Positions 7,444-13,700 of a DNA stretch of 23,570 nt are shown piece after piece; the first letter of the stretch is position 1; every line of letters begins with the position of its first letter. This stretch comes from an uncultured Acetobacteraceae bacterium. Its GTDB lineage: Bacteria; Pseudomonadota; Alphaproteobacteria; Acetobacterales; Acetobacteraceae. Where the stretch lies: contig CALNAL010000198.1 of NCBI GenBank assembly GCA_937874445.1, positions 1 through 23,570 on the forward strand. The letters run 5' to 3'. The notes below the pieces were generated by a model. The model was not told the DNA's origin. It did not search any database and worked only from the letters and a program-made list of their open reading frames with translations. The translations under genes were made by a program, and so were the position numbers.

Positions 7444-8588
7444 AAATCACCCGCCTCGTCACCTACATCGTGCCGCCGCGCTGGCTGTTCCTGAAGATCG
7501 AGACCGACGAGGGCCTGGTCGGCTGGGGCGAGCCGGTGGTGGAAGGCCGGGCCCACACGGTCGAGACGCAGGTCCACGAGCTGGCCGACTACCTGGTCGG
7601 CCAGGACCCCCTCAACATCGAGGACCACTGGACCGTGCTCTACCGCGGCGGCTTCTACCGCGGCGGCGCCATCCACATGAGCGCGCTGGCCGGCATCGAC
7701 CAGGCGCTGTGGGACATCAAGGGCAAGGCCCTCGGCCAGCCGGTGCATGCCCTGCTCGGCGGGCGCGTGCGCGAGCGCATCCGCGTCTATTCCTGGATCG
7801 GCGGCGACCGCCCCGCCGACACCGCGCGCGCCGCCCGCGAGTGCGTGGCCCGCGGCTTCACCGCCGTGAAGATGAACGCCACCGAGGAGATGCAGTTCAT
7901 CGACACCCACGACAAGGTGGACCGCGTGCTCGCCAACGTCGCCGCCATCCGCGAGGCGGTGGGGCCGAACATCGGCATCGGCGTGGACTTCCACGGCCGG
8001 GTGCACCGCCCCATGGCCAAGGTGCTGGCCGCCGAGCTGGCGCCCTTCAAGCTGATGTTCATCGAGGAGCCGGTGCTCAGCGAGAACGCCGAGGCGCTGG
8101 CCGAATTCGCCGCCTCCTGCACCACCCCCATCGCGCTGGGCGAGCGGCTGTTCTCGCGCTGGGACTTCAAGCACATCTTCGAGGCCGGACACGTGGACAT
8201 CATCCAGCCCGACCCCTCCCACGCCGGCGGCATCACCGAGACGCGCAAGATCGCCGCCATGGCCGAGGCCTACGACGTGGCGCTGGCGCTGCACTGCCCG
8301 CTCGGGCCCATCGCCCTCGCCGCCAACCTCCAGCTCGACGCGGTCTGCTACAACGCCTTCATCCAGGAGCAGAGCCTGGGCATCCACTACAACACCACCA
8401 ACGACCTGCTCGACTACCTCACCCACCCCGAGGTGTTCGCCTACCACGACGGCTACGTCGCCATCCCCGACGGCCCGGGCCTGGGCATCGAGATCAACGA
8501 GGAGGCGGTGCTCCGCCAGAGCCAGGTGGGCCACCGCTGGCGCAACCCCATCTGGCGGCACAAGGACGGCAGCTTCGCCGAGTGGTAG
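7440..8588 (+). CDS. dgoD: D-galactonate dehydratase (enolase superfamily)
   Basis: Converts D-galactonate to 2-keto-3-deoxy-D-galactonate in the DeLey-Doudoroff route (EC 4.2.1.6). At 382 residues it has the same length as E. coli DgoD. The N-terminal half has FLKIETDEGLVGWGEP and GFYRGGAIHMSALAGIDQAL. The barrel holds the full catalytic set at the E. coli numbering: Asp183 and His185 (GVDFHGR), Glu209 (FIEEP), Glu235 (ALGER) and His285 (LALHCPLGP). The end, WRNPIWRHKDGSFAEW, also follows the family. Its start overlaps holC, so it is translated from the holC transcript. No other galactonate genes (kinase, aldolase, transporter) are in the window. Confidence is high for function, lower for its physiological role here. 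Confidence 0.96.
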   Translation: MKITRLVTYIVPPRWLFLKIETDEGLVGWGEPVVEGRAHTVETQVHELADYLVGQDPLNIEDHWTVLYRGGFYRGGAIHMSALAGIDQALWDIKGKALGQPVHALLGGRVRERIRVYSWIGGDRPADTARAARECVARGFTAVKMNATEEMQFIDTHDKVDRVLANVAAIREAVGPNIGIGVDFHGRVHRPMAKVLAAELAPFKLMFIEEPVLSENAEALAEFAASCTTPIALGERLFSRWDFKHIFEAGHVDIIQPDPSHAGGITETRKIAAMAEAYDVALALHCPLGPIALAANLQLDAVCYNAFIQEQSLGIHYNTTNDLLDYLTHPEVFAYHDGYVAIPDGPGLGIEINEEAVLRQSQVGHRWRNPIWRHKDGSFAEW

Positions 8589-8727
8589 GCGCCGACGTTC
8601 CCCCCACGCACGGGGGCTCCCGCGGTCTCGCGTCCCACCATCGCACGGGACTGCGGCTGCGGGTCCCCCGCGGCGGCCCCCGGACGCGGCATTTGAGGGG
8701 GGAGCGGGAAGAGGGCGCGACTGTCAA

Positions 8728-8756
8728 TTGCCGCCGGGGAGCATCTCGGGTATTAT
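8728..8756 (+). promoter_or_regulatory. Candidate sigma70-type promoter of torCA
   Basis: TTGCCG (8728-8733) and TATTAT (8751-8756) are separated by exactly 17 bases. They match four of six and five of six bases of the housekeeping -35 and -10 consensus. Transcription would start near 8763, about 58 bases before torC. I found no clear FNR site (TTGAT-N4-ATCAA) here, so any oxygen or TMAO control is not visible. Confidence 0.5.
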
Positions 8757-8779
8757 CGATATCTGTATTCCCCCGTGAG

Positions 8780-8794
8780 CTCCCGGCACGGGAG
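8780..8794 (+). promoter_or_regulatory. Hairpin in the torC leader
   Basis: CTCCCG (8780-8785) pairs perfectly with CGGGAG (8789-8794) across a GCA loop. It lies between the candidate promoter and the torC ribosome binding site (AAGGA near 8808), so it would be in the mRNA leader. The 8589-8727 part of the gap has a five-pair CCCCC/GGGGG hairpin (8601-8616) after dgoD that could be a weak terminator, and no gene. Confidence 0.35.
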
Positions 8795-8820
8795 ACGCCA
8801 TCTCGTCAAGGACGTTCTGC

Positions 8821-9996
8821 ATGCTGTCGTTGCTGCGCTGGATTCGACATTCTCCCGGATGGCGCCTTTCGCCGCTGGCGGTGCTGGGGCTGATCGTCGT
8901 GGTGGCCGGGGTGAGCCTGGCCGGCGGCATCGGCTTCTGGGCGACGGTGGAGCACACCAGCGAGCTGGAATTCTGCGTCTCGTGCCATTCGATGCAGATT
9001 CCCTACAAGGAATACCAGGCCTCGGTGCATGCCTCGAACGCGAGCGGCGTGCGGGCGGTGTGCGCGGATTGCCACGTGCCGCGGGCGGTGCTGCCCAAGC
9101 TGTGGGCGAAGATGCTGGCGGTCAACGACGTGATCGGCGAGATCCGCGGCACCATCGACACGCCGGAGAAATACGAGGCGAAGCGGCTGGAACTGGCCAA
9201 GGTCGTCTGGGCGCGCATGGAGGCCACCGATTCGCGCGAGTGCCGCTCCTGCCACGTCCAGTCGGCGATGGACATCCACAAGCAGACCAAGCCCGGCGTC
9301 GAGCAGATGCAGGCGGGCCTGGACAAGGGGCAGACCTGCATCGACTGCCACAAGGGCATCGCCCACCACCTGCCCGACATGGCCAGCGGCTACAAGGCCT
9401 CCGCCCAGAAACTCCAGGCCGCCGCCGAGGTGTTGCAGCCTCGTGTGGGCGCCACCGTCTATCCGCTCACCACGGTCAATTTCTATCTCGACAAACCGCA
9501 GGGAGATGCCGCGCATCTCAGCGGAAAGCTGCTCGCCGCGACTCCCCTCAAGGTGCTCGCACAGGACGGTCCCTGGCTACAGGTGGAGGCGGCGGGCTGG
9601 CAGCAGCAGGGTGCCCAGCGCGTGGTCTATGCCCAGCAGGGCAAGCGCATCCTCGAAGCGGCCCTGTCGCCGCCCGCCGTCGCCCGTCTGGCGGCCGGGC
9701 AGGCCACCCAGGATGCCGACACCGGCCAGACCTGGACCCAGGTGACACTGACGGCGTGGATCCGCAATGCCCAGCTCACCGGCGATCTGGCCGCGCTGTG
9801 GGACTACGGGGCCCAGATGTTCAACGCCAATTGCGGCAGTTGTCACGCCCTTCCCGAGACGCAGCACTACCTGGCCAACCAGTGGATCGGCACCCTCAAC
9901 GCCATGCGCAGCCGCACGCCGCTCGACGACGAGCAGTTCCGCTTCCTGCAGAAATACGTGCAGATGCACGCCCACGATACCGGCGCGGGGAAATGA
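8821..9996 (+). CDS. torC: Pentahaem c-type cytochrome of TMAO/DMSO respiration (TorC/DorC)
   Basis: A 391-residue membrane-anchored cytochrome that takes electrons from quinol and passes them to the periplasmic TMAO/DMSO reductase. One N-terminal membrane helix (about residues 17-40) anchors it. Four CxxCH haem sites of the NapC/NirT type follow, at Cys52, Cys81, Cys141 and Cys173. A C-terminal domain carries a fifth site at Cys338 (CGSCH), and this five-site layout and length match E. coli TorC. An ATG at 8821 follows AAGGA. The reductase gene comes next after 169 bases. Haem attachment would need the Ccm system, of which ccmA lies at the right end of the window. Confidence 0.95.
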   Translation: MLSLLRWIRHSPGWRLSPLAVLGLIVVVAGVSLAGGIGFWATVEHTSELEFCVSCHSMQIPYKEYQASVHASNASGVRAVCADCHVPRAVLPKLWAKMLAVNDVIGEIRGTIDTPEKYEAKRLELAKVVWARMEATDSRECRSCHVQSAMDIHKQTKPGVEQMQAGLDKGQTCIDCHKGIAHHLPDMASGYKASAQKLQAAAEVLQPRVGATVYPLTTVNFYLDKPQGDAAHLSGKLLAATPLKVLAQDGPWLQVEAAGWQQQGAQRVVYAQQGKRILEAALSPPAVARLAAGQATQDADTGQTWTQVTLTAWIRNAQLTGDLAALWDYGAQMFNANCGSCHALPETQHYLANQWIGTLNAMRSRTPLDDEQFRFLQKYVQMHAHDTGAGK

Positions 9997-10165
9997 CCCG
10001 GCGCGGGAAAGCCTGCTCGACAAGGGGGGCAGCCCCCCAGCGACCGACGACGCGTTTGCGCAGGGCCGGCCGGGAAAGTTCGGACCGGGAGCGGAGCTTG
10101 TCTGTCATCCCTCCCGGCCCGCCAAAAACGGCTCCGAGTGAATGGATGCCAGGAAGGAGAAGCCA
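9997..10165 (+). other. Gap between torC and torA, with hairpin
   Basis: No coding frame of note was seen. GGGGGG (10024-10029) pairs with CCCCCC (10033-10038) across a CAG loop, which could lower transcription into torA or stabilise an mRNA end. In Rhodobacter the chaperone gene dorD sits between dorC and dorA. Here that place holds only this spacer. The torA ribosome binding site AGGAAGGAGA (10151-10160) closes it. Confidence 0.4.
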
Positions 10166-12637
10166 ATGACCACATCGCCACACGACTCGTCGCGCTTCGC
10201 GCTGACGAAACGTGATTTCCTCAATTGCGGAGCGGCTCTCGGGGCACTGGGCATGTTCGGCCCCGCGCTGCTCGCCCGCAGCGCCCGCGCGGCCGATGCC
10301 GCAAGCCGGGAGGTCCTCTCCGGCTCCCACTGGGGCGCCTTCCACGCCAAGGTCGAAGGAGGCCGCATCGTTTCCTTCCGGCCGTGGGAGAAAGACCCCA
10401 GGCCGAGCCCTCAACTCTCCGGCGTCATCGATTCCATCTACTCGCCCACCCGCATCCGCTACCCGATGGTGCGCCGCGCCTGGCTGGAAAAGGGGCCGGG
10501 CGCCTCGCCCGAGACTCGCGGCACCGGCGATTTCGTGCGCGTCTCGTGGGACAAGGCGATCGAACTGGTGGCCGGCGAGATCAAACGCGTCCAGGGCAAG
10601 TACGGTCCCGCCTCGATCTTCGGTGGCTCCTACGGCTGGAAAAGCCCGGGACGGCTGCATAACTGCCGCACCCTGCTGCGCCGCATGCTCAACATCAGCG
10701 GCGGCATGGTCACCAGCTCGGGCGACTACTCCACCGGTGCGGCGCAGATCATCATGCCGTACGCCGTCGGCACGCTCGAGGTCTACGAGCAGCAAACGGC
10801 TTGGCCGGTGGTCGTCGAGAACACCAAGCTGATGGTCTTCTGGGGCGCCGACCCGATGAAGACCAACGACATCGGCTGGGTGATCCCCGATCACTATTGC
10901 TATACGGGAATGAGAAACCTGAAGGAGAAGGGCGTCAAGGTCATCTGCATCGACCCGATCCGCACCGAGACCTGCTCGTATTTCGGCGCCGAATGGATCA
11001 CCCCGCGGCCGCAGACCGACGTGGCCATGATGCTCGGCGTGGCCCATACCCTCTACACCGAAGGGCTCTACGACAAGGACTTCGTCGCGAACTACACCAG
11101 CGGCTTCGATCAGTTCGTGCCGTACCTGCTCGGCAAAACCGAGGACAAGGTCGAGAAGAGTGCCGAATGGGCCTCCGGGGTCTGCGGCGTCCCCGCCGAC
11201 CGGATCAAGACGCTGGCCCGCGAAATGAAGGCCTCCCGCACCATGATCGCCGCGGGCTGGGGCATCCAGCGCCAGCATCACGGCGAGCAGGCGCACTGGA
11301 TGCTGGTGACGCTCGCGGCCATGCTCGGCCAGATCGGCCTGCCCGGCGGCGGCTTCGGCTTCAGCTATCACTATGCCGGCGGCGGCGATCCCGAGGCCGA
11401 TGCCCCGGCGCTCAGCGGCATCACCGACGGCGGCGCGGCCAAGGCGGGCCAGGAATGGCTCAACACCTCGGGGGCGGCCTCCATCCCGGTCGGACGCGTC
11501 ACCGACATGATCGAGAACCCCGGGAAGGACTTCGACTTCAACGGCAAGTCCTACAAGTACTCCGACATCAAGCTGGTGTACTGGGCCGGCGGCAATCCGT
11601 TTGCGCATCACCAGGACCGCAACCGGATGGTCAAGGCGTTCAAGCGTCTGGATACTTTCATCGTCCACGACTTCCAGTGGACGGCCACGGCGCGCCAGGC
11701 CGACATCGTTCTGCCGGTGACCAGCTCCTACGAGCGCAACGACATCGAGAGCGTGGGCGACTATTCCAACAGCGCCATCCTCGCGATGAAGAAGATCGTC
11801 GATCCGCTCTACGAAGCCCGCAGCGACTACGACATCTTCGCGGCCATCTCCGAGCGCCTGGGCAAGGGCCGGCAGTTCACCGAGGGCAAGAGCGAGATGG
11901 ACTGGCTGAAGTCGTTCTACGACGATGCCCTCAAGCAGGCGAAGTCGAAGAACGTGCCGATGCCGGAATTCGACGCCTTCTGGAAGGCCGGCGTGGTGGA
12001 GTTCCCGATCACCTCGGGCGCGAAGTTCGTGCGCTATGCCAAGTTCCGCGAGGACCCGCTGCTCAACCCGCTGGGCACCGCCTCGGGGCTGATCGAGATC
12101 TACTCGAAGACCATCGAGAAGTACCACTACGACGACTGCCCGCCCCATCCCACCTGGATGGAGCCGCTGGAGAGGCTCGACGGGCCGGGTGCCAAGTTCC
12201 CGCTGCACATCGCGGCCTGCCACCCGATCTTGCGGCTGCACTCGCAGCTCTGCGGCACCAAGCTGCGCGAAAGCTATGCGATCGCCGGCCACGAACCCTG
12301 CATCATCAACCCCAAGGACGCCGCTCCCCGCGGCATCAAGGACGGCGACGTGGTGCGGGTGTTCAACGATCGCGGCCAGGTGCTGGCGGGGGCCAAGATC
12401 TCCGAGGAGGTCATGCCCGGCGTCGTGCGGTTGCACGAGGGCGGCTGGTACGATCCGCTCGACCCGACCAAGGCGGGCACGCTCGACCGGTACGGCGACG
12501 CCAACGTGCTGGCGCCGGATATCGGCACCTCCAAGCTCGCGCAGGGCAACTGCGGGCAGACCATCATCGGCAACGTCGAGAAATACACCGGCGCGCCGGT
12601 GACGGTGGACGTCTTCGAGGCTCCGAAGGGCGCCTGA
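10166..12637 (+). CDS. torA: Periplasmic TMAO/DMSO reductase, molybdenum enzyme (TorA/DorA)
   Basis: Reduces trimethylamine N-oxide and probably dimethyl sulfoxide with a bis-MGD molybdenum cofactor. The start at 10166 is preferred over the ATG at 10142 because AGGAAGGAGA lies just before it, giving 823 residues. Residues 1-42 are a Tat signal (LTKRDFLN core, end SARA), with KR in place of RR. Ser189 in GDYSTGAAQ is the expected molybdenum ligand. Tyr156 and Trp158 (SYGWKSPG) match the active-site Tyr114/Trp116 pair of Rhodobacter DMSO reductase with a constant offset of 42. Motifs GQIGLPGGGFG, ARQADIVLPVTSSYERND and LAQGNCGQTI cover the rest. The whole protein reads very close to Rhodobacter DorA, so dorA is an equally fair name. 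Confidence 0.95.
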   Translation: MTTSPHDSSRFALTKRDFLNCGAALGALGMFGPALLARSARAADAASREVLSGSHWGAFHAKVEGGRIVSFRPWEKDPRPSPQLSGVIDSIYSPTRIRYPMVRRAWLEKGPGASPETRGTGDFVRVSWDKAIELVAGEIKRVQGKYGPASIFGGSYGWKSPGRLHNCRTLLRRMLNISGGMVTSSGDYSTGAAQIIMPYAVGTLEVYEQQTAWPVVVENTKLMVFWGADPMKTNDIGWVIPDHYCYTGMRNLKEKGVKVICIDPIRTETCSYFGAEWITPRPQTDVAMMLGVAHTLYTEGLYDKDFVANYTSGFDQFVPYLLGKTEDKVEKSAEWASGVCGVPADRIKTLAREMKASRTMIAAGWGIQRQHHGEQAHWMLVTLAAMLGQIGLPGGGFGFSYHYAGGGDPEADAPALSGITDGGAAKAGQEWLNTSGAASIPVGRVTDMIENPGKDFDFNGKSYKYSDIKLVYWAGGNPFAHHQDRNRMVKAFKRLDTFIVHDFQWTATARQADIVLPVTSSYERNDIESVGDYSNSAILAMKKIVDPLYEARSDYDIFAAISERLGKGRQFTEGKSEMDWLKSFYDDALKQAKSKNVPMPEFDAFWKAGVVEFPITSGAKFVRYAKFREDPLLNPLGTASGLIEIYSKTIEKYHYDDCPPHPTWMEPLERLDGPGAKFPLHIAACHPILRLHSQLCGTKLRESYAIAGHEPCIINPKDAAPRGIKDGDVVRVFNDRGQVLAGAKISEEVMPGVVRLHEGGWYDPLDPTKAGTLDRYGDANVLAPDIGTSKLAQGNCGQTIIGNVEKYTGAPVTVDVFEAPKGA

Positions 12638-12649
12638 ACGACGCGGAAA

Positions 12650-12675
12650 GGAGGCCGGTCCTTGGGCCGGCCTCC
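12650..12675 (+). terminator. Strong hairpin after torA, likely terminator
   Basis: GGAGGCCGGTCC (12650-12661) pairs with GGGCCGGCCTCC (12664-12675), a 12-pair stem with one T-G pair and a tiny loop, starting 12 bases after the torA stop. It is preceded by AAA and followed by GTTCC, so a proper T-run is missing. It probably ends or protects the torCA mRNA. Confidence 0.6.
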
Positions 12676-12722
12676 GTTCCGGGTTGCCCCGGGAACATCC
12701 CTGCGTGTGCTCGCCCGTCCGC

Positions 12723-12756
12723 CCAAGATGATGGTTCCCGGCCAAGATGATGGTTC
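12723..12756. repeat. Two direct 15-bp repeats, 19-bp period
   Basis: CCAAGATGATGGTTC occurs at 12723-12737 and again at 12742-12756. The second copy is flanked by the inverted pair CCCGGCC (12737-12743) and GGCCGGG (12759-12765). Tandem motifs of this kind occur at ends of some insertion sequences or as protein binding sites. No transposase gene is nearby, so a relic IS end is only a guess. Confidence 0.6.
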
Positions 12757-12833
12757 AGGGCCGGGCCTCAACGGACGCTGGCGCGGCGGCGCCGGGATGG
12801 CTTAGCATCGCGGCGTGGCCGAGGAGGTGAGCC

Positions 12834-12857
12834 ATGCCGACAGCGCACGATGAGTGA
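12834..12857 (+). CDS. Seven-codon leader ORF, possible coupling peptide
   Basis: The best ribosome binding site in this area, GAGGAGGTGA (12821-12830), points to the ATG at 12834 and not to the gene at 12850. That ATG encodes MPTAHDE and stops at 12855-12857, overlapping the first codons of the next gene. Ribosomes ending here could restart at 12850. Whether it is truly translated is inference. Confidence 0.4.
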   Translation: MPTAHDE

Positions 12858-13134
12858 GGTGATCGCCTTCGCGCGGGCGCGCGACGACACCCAGTGGGCG
12901 GTCATGGCCTCGTTGGGCCGCACCAGCCGGGTGGCGGACATCTATTCCACCCGCACGGCGGCGTTGCGCGACCGGGCCTGGCGCGAGGCACAGGTGCGGA
13001 CCTACGCGCATTTCCTGGAGAGCCTCCGGCAGGGCCTGCCGCGCTACAGTGTCGTGCCCATGCGCCGCGCGGATCTGCCGCGCAGCTGGAAGCCATTGCC
13101 CGCGCTGGGGTTCCTGCGCGGGCAATTCATATGA
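12850..13134 (+). CDS. Small uncharacterised protein, 94 residues
   Basis: I do not recognise a family. The protein is soluble in appearance and rich in Arg and Ala. It has an N-terminal helix (MSEVIAFARARDDTQWAVMASLG), a central basic helical region (TAALRDRAWREAQVRTYAHFLESL) and a Pro/Leu-rich end. It has no signal peptide and no cysteine pairs. No ribosome binding site lies at the usual distance from the ATG at 12850. The strong one at 12821-12830 serves a seven-codon ORF that overlaps this start, suggesting translational coupling. The codon pattern is GC-rich like its neighbours, which supports a real gene. It stands alone between the torA terminator and another small gene. Confidence 0.6.
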   Translation: MSEVIAFARARDDTQWAVMASLGRTSRVADIYSTRTAALRDRAWREAQVRTYAHFLESLRQGLPRYSVVPMRRADLPRSWKPLPALGFLRGQFI

Positions 13135-13301
13135 GCCCCCCCCGCGTGAACGAGGGAATCCGCCACGTTGCGCCGGTGCGGTGAGGGTTTTGTAACTTTT
13201 TGCCTTCGTTATGCCGTCATCCGGCCAGGATTGCGCCCAACCGACCGCCCAGCCTCCGCCTGTGCCCGATTTCTGCTTGAGCAGCCATGAGGAGAGATCC
13301 G

Positions 13302-13484
13302 ATGAAAGGCTCTGACAGCGTTCGGCGTGGGGGATATCTGACCGCGGGCGGTCTGGCGCTGATGGCGGCATTCGCCTGGATGACCGGCAATTTCTGGCTC
13401 GGCGCGGCGCTGGCCTTCGCCGGCATGGGCGTCGTCGGCGTGGTCGAGCATCTCGCCGAGCGGTCCTGGCAAAGCCAGCTCTGA
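13302..13484 (+). CDS. Small membrane protein, 60 residues, unknown function
   Basis: A short protein with two predicted membrane helices, LTAGGLALMAAFAWMTG and FWLGAALAFAGMGVVGVV, joined by a short turn, with a basic start (KGSDSVRRGG) and a polar tail. ATG at 13302 is chosen because GGAG lies seven bases upstream. An in-frame ATG at 13287 overlaps that ribosome binding site and would add only five residues. The upstream gap contains a locally AT-rich spot (TTTTGTAACTTTTT, 13188-13201) that may hold the promoter. I do not recognise a family. The protein could be a small inner-membrane accessory factor, but nothing in the context says of what. Confidence 0.6.
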   Translation: MKGSDSVRRGGYLTAGGLALMAAFAWMTGNFWLGAALAFAGMGVVGVVEHLAERSWQSQL

Positions 13485-13501
13485 TCCCCCACCTCCTGCC
13501 G

Positions 13502-13567
13502 CCGTATTCAGACCCCGTATTCAGACCGCCGTATTCGGGCCCCGTATTCAGGCCCCGTATTCAGGAA
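13502..13567. repeat. Five tandem 13-bp repeats (CCGTATTCAGRCC)
   Basis: Units start at 13502, 13515, 13529, 13542 and 13555. All begin CCGTATTC and most continue AGACC or AGGCC. Unit 2 carries one extra base, and unit 5 ends GGAA. The array begins 17 bases after the small membrane protein gene and ends 133 bases before the RND adaptor start. A period of 13 is not a multiple of the helical turn. Candidate roles are a variable-number repeat or a cluster of regulator sites. There are no spacers, so it is not a CRISPR array. Confidence 0.9.
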
Positions 13568-13700
13568 GGGTTCAGCTTGACGGGTCCACCCTGAGCGGAC
13601 GTGTGGGATTCCGTCTGGCCCGGCGTTTGCTCCCCCTTCTGGCCGATCGGACGGAGCCGGTGGATGAGGTGGGTCTGCGGATAATGACGACGTGCCGGAC

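Noticed and set aside
8589..8820. FNR or other anaerobic-regulator box upstream of torC
   Set aside because: I looked for TTGAT-N4-ATCAA and similar half-sites and found no convincing match.
10142..10165. Earlier ATG of torA at 10142
   Set aside because: The strong AGGAAGGAGA sits between this ATG and the one at 10166, and the shorter form gives a Tat signal of the same length as in Rhodobacter DMSO reductase.
13502..13567. CRISPR array
   Set aside because: Repeats are 13 bases and directly adjoining, without unique spacers, and no cas gene is present.
13577..13582. TTGACG as -35 element for the second RND unit
   Set aside because: No acceptable -10 sequence occurs 16-18 bases downstream.
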